A DNA stretch of 64,000 nucleotides, taken from Candidatus Electrothrix rattekaaiensis. GTDB taxonomy: Bacteria > Desulfobacterota > Desulfobulbia > Desulfobulbales > Desulfobulbaceae. Under the pieces are notes generated by a model that was not told the DNA's origin, ran no database searches, and worked only from the letters and a program-made list of their open reading frames with translations. Shown here piece by piece: positions 17,307 to 26,345 of the stretch. Numbering within the stretch: position 1 is the stretch's first letter; every line of letters begins with the position of its first letter. The stretch spans positions 372,001 to 436,000 of the forward strand of contig JAVQMD010000001.1 of the NCBI GenBank assembly GCA_032595675.1. Direction: 5' to 3'. A program made the position numbers and the translations under genes.

Positions 17307-17365
17307 GAGGTTTCTCCTTAAAAAGCATTGTCGCTGCATGATCTGAAAGGATCAGAGCAGGTTGT

Positions 17366-19840
17366 TCAATCACATAGCTCCGGCATTCCGACGCTGATTT
17401 CGTTCTGACAGCCTTTTTTCTCAGCCTTAATTTGTAGCGGATCTGGCTTAGGCTTAGGCTTGGGTTTAGGCTTAGTTTTAGATGCTGGTGCAGGCGTCGG
17501 CGTAGATTTCGGAACAAACTTCGGAGCAGATTTTGCTTCCGATTTCGTTCGAGGTCCTGTTTTAAGTTCCTTTACCCGTTGTTTCTTTTTTTTCGGCCTC
17601 AGAATTTTTTCTTTTTCTTCAGCAACGTTATCAATGGGTACAGGGAGGGAGTCCGGCTTCGGCTTCAGTTCCGGTTTGGGTTCTGGAGCAGGCTTCGGTG
17701 TAGGTTTCACCGGAGGCGTTACTGTGGGGCTCGGAGCAGATATTGCTTCCGTTTTTGCCTCAGGTACCGTCTCAAGTCCCTTCACCGGTTCTGTTCTTTT
17801 CTCCGGTCTCAGAATTTTTTCTTTTTCTTCAGCAACCAGTTCAACGGAAATGTCTTTTTCATCCGGAAGCGTGACGGTTTTCGTCAAATGCTTATATCCT
17901 TCCCGGCTAGCGGATATTGTACAAGCCCCGGCAATTGCCTCAAGATGAAAGGGTGTTTTTGGTGAAGCAGTACCGGAGTGTTCTTTTCCATCCTTGCACT
18001 TAACATATATGGCGGTCTTGTCAATATTTGATCTGATAGAAAGGGAATGGACCTGCGGTAGCAGTTCAAAAAAGGTTTGAGCCCCGGCCCGGACAAGGAC
18101 TTCACGCTGGATAGTTATATGTCCTTTTTTTTGCGCAGTAATATGATGACTACCTAGCGGTAGCCCAAGGGTGAGCTGCTTGCCAGAGAGCTGGTGTTCT
18201 TTTTCGTCGATAATGAGTGTTGCACCTTGCACGTTGACTTTGACGGTTACCTGTGGAAGCGGGAGGTCGATGTTCAGGCGCTGATCCTTTGTGAGGAGAA
18301 GTTTTTGGTGAATAGGGGCTGCGGCCTGTGGGTTGGAGACCGTAAGGGCATAGTTACCGCTCGGTATGGAGAAAACTGCAGGTGTTCTGGTTCCCGCCCT
18401 TCCCGCCTCCTTGCCGTCCAGCAGGACAGTACTGAGGTCCATATTTGTATAAACAGTGACCAGGAAGAGCTGCTTCAAGGTGATGGGGAGCTCTTGGTCC
18501 CCTGTCAGCGATACATCCTGACCGATATGCTGGTAGCCTTGATTCTCCGCAAGGACGCTGCATGATTGAGCAGAGGTTTCAACCTGAAAAGGATTATCCG
18601 GCGATGCTATACCGAAATATTTCTGTCCGTTTGTACAGGTCACCGAGATGGAACTGTTGGCCACGTTGGGAATAATGGAGAGTTGATGATGAATCATTTC
18701 CAGGGTGATCGGTAGGGTCTGGTCCTGATTCTCGATGATAACTTCTTTTTCTACAGGAGCATAACTCGGTTTGCGGACAATAAGCTGGTGAGTGCCAATA
18801 GGCAGCTTGAGCGCAAGTTCCTTTCCTTGGACCTGATATTCCTTTTTCGCGACCGCGATGACGACATCGTCCACATTGGTGCGGATGGTGAGTCGAGGGT
18901 GTGGGAGCTCAGCCCTGATGATCTGATCATCATTCAGCTGAATTTTTTTCTGGAAAGGTGTCGAGACAGAAGGGTTGGTCAGACGCAGGTCATATTCTCC
19001 TTTTGTGAGAGAAAACTCCAGCGGGCTGGTGTTTCCTGCTGTGCCGACGATATTCCCGTCAAGCATGACCCTGCTGCCCTCCATGTCTGCATACACGGTC
19101 AGGGTATAGATCTCTTCAAGCCGGATGCCTATTTCCTCATTGCTGGTTAGGAAGATATCCTGACGGACAGGCTTAAATCCTGCCTTTTTCGCCAGCAAGC
19201 GGTAGCGTCCAAGGGGCAGGGTGAGGTCGACTCGATTTCCTTTGGTGGGGTATTTTTTTGCTCCAAGCCAGACCTGGACATCTACTGTGTTAAAGAGAAG
19301 TGTCAGGTCGGCAGATGGCTTGTTGGTAAAGAGAGGGATGAGAACATAGAGGCTGCCTCCGATGAGAGCGATGAGAAGGGCAAAAAGGAAGACGGTTGTG
19401 CGGCTGCCGCTTTCTTTGATAACGGTGCGGGGTCTCGGGCTGGAGAGAATTTTTTCTATCTTGCTGATGCAGCGGAGGTGTTTGATGGCAATGGGCTGGA
19501 GGCACTCCAAGCAGGCTTGGTGGTCATGGTCCTCTTGGAGGGGGAGGGTGTATTGCTTCTCCCGAACAAGGTCGCCGTCCAGGGTGTCTTGGATAAACTC
19601 CAAGAATTCATCTTCCTGAAGCTTGAATTTGTCTACAGAGGTTGTTGTCCGAATCTGTTTTTCGTCGGTATCGGTTGTCAGTTTTGTCGTGATGACATAT
19701 CGAAATGATTCTTTATTTTCTGTATGATAGATGATCTCCTCTGCCTTTCCCTCTCTGCGGAGTGCATGGATGATAGTGAGGACTTGTTCGTCGGAAAAAT
19801 TATTTTCCAGAGTTGGTTCAGCTGAAAAAAGATTCAACAT
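17366..19840 (-). CDS. Membrane-anchored seven-repeat PEGA protein with Pro/Lys tail
   Basis: An 824-residue protein. Residues 1-145 are a soluble N-terminal domain with a small cysteine pair (CLECLQP). One membrane helix lies near 148-170. Seven PEGA-type beta-sandwich repeats run from about 178 to 660, recognised by the recurring pattern of a hydrophobic strand, a Gly-rich turn and G-x-Y-x-L or G-x-H-x-I (for example LPLGRYRLLAKKAGF). Repeats 2-3-4 match 5-6-7 pairwise, so a three-repeat block was duplicated. The last 160 residues are Pro/Lys-rich and contain two AEEKEKILRP units. PEGA domains are thought to bind surface or glycan ligands. Codon start is ATG with a weak ribosome binding site. 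Confidence 0.82.
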   Translation of the reverse strand: MLNLFSAEPTLENNFSDEQVLTIIHALRREGKAEEIIYHTENKESFRYVITTKLTTDTDEKQIRTTTSVDKFKLQEDEFLEFIQDTLDGDLVREKQYTLPLQEDHDHQACLECLQPIAIKHLRCISKIEKILSSPRPRTVIKESGSRTTVFLFALLIALIGGSLYVLIPLFTNKPSADLTLLFNTVDVQVWLGAKKYPTKGNRVDLTLPLGRYRLLAKKAGFKPVRQDIFLTSNEEIGIRLEEIYTLTVYADMEGSRVMLDGNIVGTAGNTSPLEFSLTKGEYDLRLTNPSVSTPFQKKIQLNDDQIIRAELPHPRLTIRTNVDDVVIAVAKKEYQVQGKELALKLPIGTHQLIVRKPSYAPVEKEVIIENQDQTLPITLEMIHHQLSIIPNVANSSISVTCTNGQKYFGIASPDNPFQVETSAQSCSVLAENQGYQHIGQDVSLTGDQELPITLKQLFLVTVYTNMDLSTVLLDGKEAGRAGTRTPAVFSIPSGNYALTVSNPQAAAPIHQKLLLTKDQRLNIDLPLPQVTVKVNVQGATLIIDEKEHQLSGKQLTLGLPLGSHHITAQKKGHITIQREVLVRAGAQTFFELLPQVHSLSIRSNIDKTAIYVKCKDGKEHSGTASPKTPFHLEAIAGACTISASREGYKHLTKTVTLPDEKDISVELVAEEKEKILRPEKRTEPVKGLETVPEAKTEAISAPSPTVTPPVKPTPKPAPEPKPELKPKPDSLPVPIDNVAEEKEKILRPKKKKQRVKELKTGPRTKSEAKSAPKFVPKSTPTPAPASKTKPKPKPKPKPDPLQIKAEKKGCQNEISVGMPELCD

Positions 19841-20384
19841 AATAGGCGCCGCAGTTAAGAATTTCTGTTCTGTCTCTGGGAGGACTTGGGGGTCGGTAGT
19901 GATGTTGATTTCTTTGCTGTTCTTCTCTTGCTACTTTACAGTGTTTTTCTTTTTTCCGAAAGAGGTTCTGTGAGGTTGAGAGGGAAGAAGGCAGGGCTCA
20001 GGGGAAAGGGAAAAGTTTGTGCTCTGCTCAGGGATGTTTTCGTATGGGGATCCGCCCAGAGGAAGGGACGAAGTGTATCAATCCGCTTGGAGTACGAGGT
20101 TCAACAAGAAAATAAGAAATTACCCTACCCCCTTATGCCGACCGTACCTCTGCGGCATATAAACGGGCAGGCACAGGGGCCTGCCTCTACACAGTCTGGT
20201 GTCGATTTTATTTTTTGGGATGCGCTCAATATTTGAGTTAAAGCATGGTGGAAGGAGAAAGTAAACAGCAATTATGGGTGGAATTTGGGGAGAGGAGGAA
20301 GGGTTTCTCGGTGGCAAAGTACGTGAGTCGATTGATAAAGATTGCTGAAATGAAAAGAGAAAGTAAGAAGAGGGGGGGGCTGCT
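19841..20384. other. Intergenic region left of the insertion sequence
   Basis: No supported gene. It contains a GTAGGGG-type palindrome (20165-20191, GGCAGGCACAGGGGCCTGCC) and the second copy of the 45-bp dispersed repeat (20231-20275). Short open frames here are low complexity and lack ribosome binding sites. Confidence 0.55.
20231..20275 (-). repeat. 45-bp dispersed repeat, copy 2
   Basis: Read on the minus strand, this is 41/45 identical to 5287-5331. It lies about 110 bp outside the left end of the IS4-type element, so it is not part of that element. Confidence 0.8.
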
Positions 20385-21771
20385 CTAAGCAATGGTTCGG
20401 TAATTTTTTTCCGCTGTGAAACAAGCGATGTTCAGAGCAGCCTGATTTTGAGAAAAAAACTTTGAATAATTCTTAACAATTTATTATTAGTAGTGTTTTT
20501 TCTCTGCTGTTTGAAAACTTTATTGTCAACTTTCACCGAGCATACAGAGCGATGGAGCAAAAAATCAGAAGTATTTTAAGCGGTACAGAGGGCCTCAAGG
20601 CCGTCAGGAGAAACGCCCTGATCCATATTTTCACCCTCTTTGTCGCTTTACCAAGCCGTGTCAATTTTCTCGCCATGGCCCGCCACGGTCATTTTTCTGA
20701 AAGAACATATCGAAATCATTTCGAGAAAAAATTTGATTTTTTCGATTTCAACAAACAACTTGTGAAGCAGTTCTGTTCTCCTCATCGAATTATCGCAGGA
20801 GACTGCTCTTTCATCCCCAAAGCCGGTAAAAGTACTCCTCATCTTGGCAAATTCTGGAGCGGATGTGCTTCCAAGGCACTACCGGGGCTTGAAATTAGCT
20901 CTCTGGCGGTTATTGATGTTGACACGAACAGGGCTTTTCATCTCGAATGCGAACAGACTCCAGGGACTCTTCCTGACAACGAAAGTCGAATTGATTTCTA
21001 TGTCGATCAAGTGGTCAGGCATGCCAAAGATCTCAAAGAACTCGCCGATTACTTTGTCTACGACGGAGCTGCCGCAAAGAAAAAGTTTGCCGACGGCATC
21101 GTTGAACACACCGGATTGCATCTCGTTAGTAAACTTCGCCGAGATGCGAACTTGCGTTATTTATACACTGGCCCGAGGAGGCCGGGGCCAGGCAAGCCGA
21201 AGCAATATGATGGCAAAATCCAGTGGAAGAATCTTGAACTCAACCGCTTTGACATTTGCTATGAAGATGATGAAATTATTATACATACAGCTATCGTTAA
21301 TAGTGTGTCGCTGAAGCGTAACATCCGTATTGCTTATATCAGCAGAAAAGGCTCCGATAGTTATGCCGTTCTTTTTTCAACCGATATAAACCTAGACGGA
21401 TTGCTGATTTATAAATATTACAAGGCCCGCTTTCAGATAGAATTTCTCTTTCGGGACGCGAAGCAATATACCGGGCTCACACACTGTCAGGCGCGAAGTG
21501 AAAATAAGCTGTATTTTCACTTCAACTGCTCATTGACCTCCGTATCACTTGCAAAAGCCGACTTCTTCGACAAAGTTGAAAATCAGGGGGCACCTTTTTC
21601 GATGAGAAATATAACCGATTATTATTCCACCAAATTATTTCTTGATCGGATTTTGTCCAAGTTAGATATTGAGCTGAGTTCAGAAAAATTCAGCTTCGAT
21701 TATGAAGAATTGCTGAATACCGCAGGTGCGCTTGCATAATCGCGAGTGAAATTTACCGAACCATTGCTAAG
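20385..21771 (+). mobile_element. IS4-family insertion sequence, apparently complete
   Basis: A 1.39-kb element. The left end (AGCAATGGTTCGGTAA from 20388) and the right end (its reverse complement, ending at 21768) form perfect 16-bp terminal inverted repeats, extendable to CTWAGCAATGG with one mismatch. It contains a single intact transposase gene. No clear target-site duplication is seen next to the ends; flanks are CTGCT on the left and ATGAC on the right. Confidence 0.88.
20552..21739 (+). CDS. IS4-family transposase
   Basis: A 395-residue DDE transposase. The catalytic aspartates are plausible in IIAGDCSFIPKAGK and in YFVYDGAAAKKKF. The IS4 signature Y-2-R-3-E-6-K is complete in YKARFQIEFLFRDAKQYTG, which supplies the catalytic glutamate. 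No frameshift is seen, so the element may still be active. The N-terminus begins MEQKIRSILSG and the stop lies about 30 bp before the right inverted repeat. Confidence 0.92.
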   Translation: MEQKIRSILSGTEGLKAVRRNALIHIFTLFVALPSRVNFLAMARHGHFSERTYRNHFEKKFDFFDFNKQLVKQFCSPHRIIAGDCSFIPKAGKSTPHLGKFWSGCASKALPGLEISSLAVIDVDTNRAFHLECEQTPGTLPDNESRIDFYVDQVVRHAKDLKELADYFVYDGAAAKKKFADGIVEHTGLHLVSKLRRDANLRYLYTGPRRPGPGKPKQYDGKIQWKNLELNRFDICYEDDEIIIHTAIVNSVSLKRNIRIAYISRKGSDSYAVLFSTDINLDGLLIYKYYKARFQIEFLFRDAKQYTGLTHCQARSENKLYFHFNCSLTSVSLAKADFFDKVENQGAPFSMRNITDYYSTKLFLDRILSKLDIELSSEKFSFDYEELLNTAGALA

Positions 21772-21883
21772 ATGACGGTCTTTTTTTTTGCTTTGGACAT
21801 TTCTCCTGTAATAAGTGGCTGAAATTTAACAGATTGAATATTATTGATGCGTTCTCGGTCTAACATCATGAATTTGCTATGTA

Positions 21884-22192
21884 TTATTTTTTATCGGTCA
21901 CGGAGTCAGGTTTTTTATAATCATGAGGAATGATTTTTTTTCTCAAGCGACAATCGTAACGTTTTATTTGAGCGATTTGAGAATCTGACATTTTTTCGAG
22001 AGGGGTTCCCGTTTCATCAGTAAGCTTGATGTTTTTCTTTTCTGTAACCTGAGAAGCCGTTACCTGTGTATGTTTAGATTGAGCCGGTTCCTTTTCATTT
22101 GGATCAATCTCATCAGAATAACCCCTTACAGTAAATCCAACCACCAAAATTGATAGAACAAAGAAAGTACACTGTATGGTTTTACTACGCAT
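21884..22192 (-). CDS. Small exported protein of unknown function
   Basis: A 102-residue protein with a typical signal peptide (residues 1-26, hydrophobic core FFVLSILVVGF, then GYSDE) and a short polar, lysine-rich mature part with a single cysteine (YDCRLRKK). AAAGGATG precedes the ATG. It lies next to the insertion sequence and about 240 bp from bioB. No family is recognised. Confidence 0.65.
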   Translation of the reverse strand: MRSKTIQCTFFVLSILVVGFTVRGYSDEIDPNEKEPAQSKHTQVTASQVTEKKNIKLTDETGTPLEKMSDSQIAQIKRYDCRLRKKIIPHDYKKPDSVTDKK

Positions 22193-22434
22193 AACATCAT
22201 CCTTTCTTAATGAAGATATAAAATTTTATGTATTATCTGCTGCAACAATTCACACAAAACATAAGGAAAAGAAAAAGTCAATGGGAAAAGATTTAAAAAC
22301 AATACGATAGCAATGATTCATATTCTTGAAAGAGAATATATCACAGGGCAAAATCAGACCGCACAGTGAAGGGGGTAAATAACTAGTTGACACCATGATG
22401 AAAAAAAGGGGGCAGTCTAGCCAATAGCTGAATT

Positions 22435-23418
22435 TTACCCCCCAGCCCGCTTAAACGTAAACCCCATTTTCTCCAATGCCTCAAGATCCTCAGTAATAGA
22501 ACTCCCTGTCGTAGTCAGGTAGTTGCCAACAATAGCCCCGTTGGCCCCGGAGGAAAAACAGCGATACTGATCAGCTCCTAATTGCTGCCTGCCCCCGGCA
22601 ATGCGAATAATCGCATCTGGATTAATAAAGCGGAACAGGGCAATGGTGGTAAAAATCTCTTCCGCAGAAAGTGGCTCTAGGTCGGCAAAGGGGGTTCCGG
22701 CAATGGGGGTAAGGATGTTGATGGGGATGGATTGCACCCCTATTTCCCACAGCTCAAAGGCTAGCTTGATCCGATCCTCCATTTTTTCGCCCATACCAAT
22801 AATACCTCCGGAGCAGACCGACATGCCCGCCTCCGCCGCAGTGATCAGAGTGTCCACCTTGTCCTGCCAGCTATGGGTGGAGCATACCTCTGAAAATCGC
22901 TCCGCATTGGTTTCCAGATTACAGTGGTAACGGGTGATTCCTGCATCTGCGAGTTGTTCCGCCTGCTCCTGATTAAGAAAGCCCATAGATGCGCAGAGCT
23001 CCATTGAGGTTTTCTCGTTGATTTCAGCATATAGCTCAGACAGTGCTTTCCAGGTTTCCTTGTCCACAGAATGGCCACTGGTGACCAGCGAAAGGCGATG
23101 GACCCCGTGGGTTTCGTTATCCAAGGCAAGGTTAATGGCCTGTTCGCGGTCGATCAGGCCGTAGGTGGTTGCACCGGTGTGATAGCGGGCTGACTGGGCG
23201 CAGAACCGGCAGTTCTCGGTGCAGTTGCCGCTGCGGGCATTGATGATGGAGCAGAGATGAAATCGGTTTCCCATTAAGTGGCAGCGGAGCTCATCAGCAG
23301 CAGCCCAGAGGCTCTGTTGGTCGGCAGAGCGGGCAAGTGCGCAGGCCGTTTCAGGGTCAACGCTTGCCCCTGCCAACACCTGCTCTGCGATTTTTTGTGG
23401 AGAGTTATCTCTCTTCAT
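22435..23418 (-). CDS. bioB: Biotin synthase BioB
   Basis: A 327-residue radical SAM enzyme that inserts sulfur into dethiobiotin. The radical SAM cluster is C66-x3-C70-x2-C73 (GNCTENCRFCAQSARY). Further family motifs are GHSVDKETW, SMGFLNQEQA, RYHCNLET, GIIGMGE and IPINILTPIAGTPF. The usual other biotin genes are not in the window. It is the last gene of an eight-gene co-oriented run and starts 47 bp after the cysteine-cluster gene. No BirA-type operator was found upstream. Confidence 0.97.
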   Translation of the reverse strand: MKRDNSPQKIAEQVLAGASVDPETACALARSADQQSLWAAADELRCHLMGNRFHLCSIINARSGNCTENCRFCAQSARYHTGATTYGLIDREQAINLALDNETHGVHRLSLVTSGHSVDKETWKALSELYAEINEKTSMELCASMGFLNQEQAEQLADAGITRYHCNLETNAERFSEVCSTHSWQDKVDTLITAAEAGMSVCSGGIIGMGEKMEDRIKLAFELWEIGVQSIPINILTPIAGTPFADLEPLSAEEIFTTIALFRFINPDAIIRIAGGRQQLGADQYRCFSSGANGAIVGNYLTTTGSSITEDLEALEKMGFTFKRAGG

Positions 23419-23464
23419 CGGCTTGCTCCATCTTATGGGTTGTCAGTATCGCTTTTTTCGTTTT

Positions 23465-24097
23465 TTACCGTTGTCGTTCACAATGGGGCAGGGGGACTGC
23501 CGGAGGCCCCGCAATAATCATTTCCGCAATCGTTTTCTTGACTCTGGGGTAGAGATGGCGTCGTTCTTCAAAAAGGCGGGATTCAACGGCGGCGAGCTGA
23601 CGGAAGAGCTGGCTCCGGTCCATGGACGGGGCATCGGTTTCCGCGTCGTATTTTTCTTGAACGATCTCCTGGCAGCGGAAGCAGCCCGGAAAGCGCATGG
23701 ACTGCCCGTCCGGTCTGGTGAGGGTTGCCGGGATACCGTGCATCCGGCAGACCAGCATCCGATGCTGATACAGGCTGCACAGGCCGTTATCGTTCAGTGG
23801 GCACATGATTTGAGGATGCCGCCCCTCGGCCAGTGCTTCAGCACTGTGCGCGATATATTCTTTGGCCCGGTTGACGATCCGCTCACGTTTCTCGGCATCA
23901 AGCTGGCAAAGCCCCTGCCAAAGGTAAGCCCATTCGCTGTAGGTATGATGGAGAAAATAGGAGTCGCAGCAGTTATCCGGGCAGCCCTCGCAGGTCAGCC
24001 CCACTTCTTCGGACACCCGCTCGTACCCCTCCTGCATGGCCTGATAGATTGCGGCAATTTCTTCGGTGAGCTGCGGAGACAGGGTTATTTCTTTCAT
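23465..24097 (-). CDS. YkgJ-type cysteine-cluster protein
   Basis: A 210-residue protein with two cysteine-rich segments typical of the YkgJ/UPF0153 zinc- or iron-chelating family: CEGCPDNCCDSYF near residue 36 and CPLNDNGLCSLYQHRMLVC followed by FPGCFRCQ. These residues probably bind a metal or Fe-S cluster; the role is unknown. The ATG overlaps the end of the AMMECR1 gene by 4 nt, so it is translationally coupled to it. Confidence 0.85.
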   Translation of the reverse strand: MKEITLSPQLTEEIAAIYQAMQEGYERVSEEVGLTCEGCPDNCCDSYFLHHTYSEWAYLWQGLCQLDAEKRERIVNRAKEYIAHSAEALAEGRHPQIMCPLNDNGLCSLYQHRMLVCRMHGIPATLTRPDGQSMRFPGCFRCQEIVQEKYDAETDAPSMDRSQLFRQLAAVESRLFEERRHLYPRVKKTIAEMIIAGPPAVPLPHCERQR

Positions 24098-24681
24098 GAT
24101 TGTTCTGAGAATTCCTGTTCGTTAAAATGACAGGCCTGATAGGTCTGTACTGTGAGATCGCCGTGTTGCCAGCTATCGCCGGGCAGGCCCGCCTTGAGGC
24201 AGAGATGGCGGAGAAAGGTTTCTGCTTCTGGGAGTTGCTCCCAGACCTGCGGGAGAAAGGTTGCTCCGGCACCGCCGGGTATTTTGAGGATCACTCCGTC
24301 AACACCGGGTCGCAAGCGGCTGATCAGATCGCTGCTGTCTCTATATTCCAGGTTCTGCGGCGGGGTCAGAATGGAGATTTCAATGACCACCTCGGGCAGT
24401 TCGTCCACGGTCAGCAGGGGGAAGCGATTATCACGCAGGGCAGCATTGATTGCCTGTCTGCGTACACCGGCTATGAGCGGCTCCAGTCCCAGCAGGCTGC
24501 CGATACAGCCCCGGAGCATTTCACCGAGATGCAAGGTGACAAAGACGCCGCGATGCTGCCGAAGCTCTGGATCATCCAGTTCCTCCTCTGAAACAGGATC
24601 AGTTGTCTGCTGGCCAAGTTTTTCTTCTATGGTCTGCCGGGCAAGGCGGAGCAGGATTTTTTTCTGGAGATCTGTGAACAT
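24094..24681 (-). CDS. AMMECR1-domain protein (AmmeMemoRadiSam protein A type)
   Basis: A 195-residue protein with the AMMECR1 fold. Conserved motifs are GVFVTLHLGEMLRGCIGSL, FPLLTVDELPEVVIEISILT, and ATFLPQVWEQLPEAETFLRHLC followed by GLPGDSW. In many bacteria this protein is part of a three-gene set with a MEMO1-like protein and a radical SAM enzyme; neither is seen here. The start at 24681 (MFTDLQKK) is preferred because the longer frame to 24750 runs through a dispersed palindrome. Confidence 0.88.
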   Translation of the reverse strand: MFTDLQKKILLRLARQTIEEKLGQQTTDPVSEEELDDPELRQHRGVFVTLHLGEMLRGCIGSLLGLEPLIAGVRRQAINAALRDNRFPLLTVDELPEVVIEISILTPPQNLEYRDSSDLISRLRPGVDGVILKIPGGAGATFLPQVWEQLPEAETFLRHLCLKAGLPGDSWQHGDLTVQTYQACHFNEQEFSEQS

Positions 24682-24697
24682 TTTTTCTCGTATTATT

Positions 24698-24718
24698 GTA
24701 GGGGCAGCCCCCCTGTAT
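24698..24718. repeat. GTAGGGG-type dispersed palindrome
   Basis: TGTAGGGGCAGCCCCCCTGT sits between the DUF1232 and AMMECR1 genes. Related sequences occur at 20165-20191, 32351-32427 and 49083-49146. This is a common short intergenic repeat type. Confidence 0.6.
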
Positions 24719-24780
24719 CTCCACAGGAATTTTGCCCTGAAACAGTGCAATTTTTGGCAGAGGCACGGCGTGCTGTACCC

Positions 24781-25047
24781 CTACTGTTTATCGCCGGGAT
24801 CATCTTCATTAGGCAAGCGAAAACCGTTTGCCCAAGCAATGAGTAGGGCTGCCAAGGTGAAATCATCCAGGATGCCGAGAATCGGCAGTGCTTCCGGGAT
24901 GAGATCCCAAGGCGAAACAATATACACCAAGCCGAGGCCCAGAATGGTTTTCACGTAGAACGGTGTCTCTTTTGCTCGGAACACGGCAACCGCATGCCGG
25001 GCCATGGACAGCAGGCGGGACAGGAAATTCAATTTACCCGTAGCCAT
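24781..25047 (-). CDS. DUF1232 (YkvA-like) membrane protein
   Basis: An 88-residue protein with the DUF1232 core: YVKTILGLGLVYIVSPWDLIPE, followed by LGILDDFTLAALLIAW. Two short hydrophobic helices flank the conserved SPWDLIPE turn. Function is unknown. Its ATG overlaps the fabI stop by one base (TGATG), so it is translationally coupled to fabI. Confidence 0.85.
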   Translation of the reverse strand: MATGKLNFLSRLLSMARHAVAVFRAKETPFYVKTILGLGLVYIVSPWDLIPEALPILGILDDFTLAALLIAWANGFRLPNEDDPGDKQ

Positions 25048-25847
25048 CAGCTCACCACCTTATTGATAATGGTCTTGTCAAAATAATTCGATCCCATCCC
25101 GGCATCCACCACAATGGTCTGGCCGGTAATCCCGGAGGAGCGCTCGGAAAGGAGAAAGGCAGCTGTATTAGCCGACTCTATGGTTTTCAGAGCCTTTTTG
25201 CGCGGGATGGCCTGCTCGGCAAAGAGGTAGGAGTCAATATATCCCGGAATTCCTGCTGAGGCTGAAGTTTTGAGCAGGCTGGGACCGACCGCATTGAAAC
25301 GAACCTGAGAAAAGGCGGAAAAGGATTTGGTCAGAAAGCAGAGCGAGGAATCCAGGGCCGCCTTGACCGGGGCCATATAGCCGTAGTTCTCGGCAGCCAT
25401 GCGGGTGGTGGAGATGGAGATGGTGACCAGAGAGGCGTCCGGGGCCAGCAGCTCTTTAAAATGGTTGGCAATGGATATAAAGGAGAAGCAGGAGATATTC
25501 ACGGCCTGGAGAAAGTCTTTTTTCACGGTGCCGTGAAAGGGCTTGATTCCTTCGGAGTAGTTGGCAAAGGCGATGGAATGGACGATTCCGGCAAGCGGGC
25601 CGCCGATTTGCTCGGCAATCTCATCACGTACCCGGATGATATTTTCTTCTTCCTCCACATCGCAGCAAAAGACCGGGCTGTCCGGGAAGAGTTTTCGGCA
25701 GGTCTTGGCCCGTTCCTCGCTACGCACCACATGGATGACTTCAGCCCCGGCTTCCGCCAGCACCTTGCCGATGGCACAGGCCACGGATTTTCTGTTGGCC
25801 AAGCCGAAAATAATAATTTTTTTGCCTTCAAGTCGGAGGAAATCCAT
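25047..25847 (-). CDS. fabI: Enoyl-[acyl-carrier-protein] reductase FabI
   Basis: A 266-residue short-chain dehydrogenase that reduces enoyl-ACP in the last step of the fatty-acid elongation cycle. It has the FabI variant nucleotide motif ([18 protein letters not shown]), [11 protein letters not shown], and the Tyr-x6-Lys pair in [13 protein letters not shown]. The C-terminus [12 protein letters not shown] and [13 protein letters not shown] are typical. It sits after fabG and fabZ on the same strand, a complete reduction-dehydration-reduction set. Confidence 0.9.
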   Translation of the reverse strand: MDFLRLEGKKIIIFGLANRKSVACAIGKVLAEAGAEVIHVVRSEERAKTCRKLFPDSPVFCCDVEEEENIIRVRDEIAEQIGGPLAGIVHSIAFANYSEGIKPFHGTVKKDFLQAVNISCFSFISIANHFKELLAPDASLVTISISTTRMAAENYGYMAPVKAALDSSLCFLTKSFSAFSQVRFNAVGPSLLKTSASAGIPGYIDSYLFAEQAIPRKKALKTIESANTAAFLLSERSSGITGQTIVVDAGMGSNYFDKTIINKVVS

Positions 25848-25907
25848 CCAGTTTACCTTCTCATTTTTTTATTCCCCAAGGCTTTGGGGAAGCCCATTCC
25901 TAGAAAT

Positions 25908-26345
25908 TTAACCTTTTAAGGCGCAGGCAAATTCGACCTGCACAGCAACCTTACCCTTGACCCGTACACTACCCTTCATGAACCAAGCTGGACCGAGTTT
26001 TTCCTTGAGAGCTGCCCGGATCTCAATGGTATCTCCGGGACCTACCTCCCGCTTGAACTTGGCCCCGAGAATCCGGGTCAGAACCGGAACCCCTTGTATT
26101 TCCTCTTTCCCGCGCAAGGTTTCGCTGATCAGTAGGGCCCCGGCTTGGAAGACTGCTTCGCAGAGCAGCACGCCCGGCATGATGGGATAGTCAGGATAAT
26201 GTCCTTGAAAGACATCAAGGTCAGCAGACAGGAGCTTTTCCGCCCGGATGGTTGTTTCATCCATCTCCAGGATGCGGTCCAGCCAGAGAAAAGGGGCGCG
26301 ATGCGGAATGCGCTCTTTAATAAAGGGTTGCTCCATCGCTTCCAT
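25908..26345 (-). CDS. fabZ: 3-hydroxyacyl-ACP dehydratase FabZ
   Basis: A 145-residue hot-dog-fold dehydratase. The motifs are IPHRAPFLWLDRI and the active-site segment FQGHYPDYPIMPGVLLCEA, with catalytic His and Glu. GGAGG stands 6 nt before the ATG at 26345, which overlaps the fabG stop by one base; a GTG one codon upstream is the alternative. It dehydrates beta-hydroxyacyl-ACP, the product of FabG. Confidence 0.92.
   Translation of the reverse strand: MEAMEQPFIKERIPHRAPFLWLDRILEMDETTIRAEKLLSADLDVFQGHYPDYPIMPGVLLCEAVFQAGALLISETLRGKEEIQGVPVLTRILGAKFKREVGPGDTIEIRAALKEKLGPAWFMKGSVRVKGKVAVQVEFACALKG

Noticed and set aside
20385-21771. Target-site duplication of the IS4-type element
   Set aside because: Flanks CTGCT and ATGAC do not match; no clear direct repeat next to the inverted repeats could be found.
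23423-24958. Plus-strand open frames of 235 and 268 codons
   Set aside because: They are antisense to the cysteine-cluster, AMMECR1 and DUF1232 genes, which have clear motifs and coupled starts.
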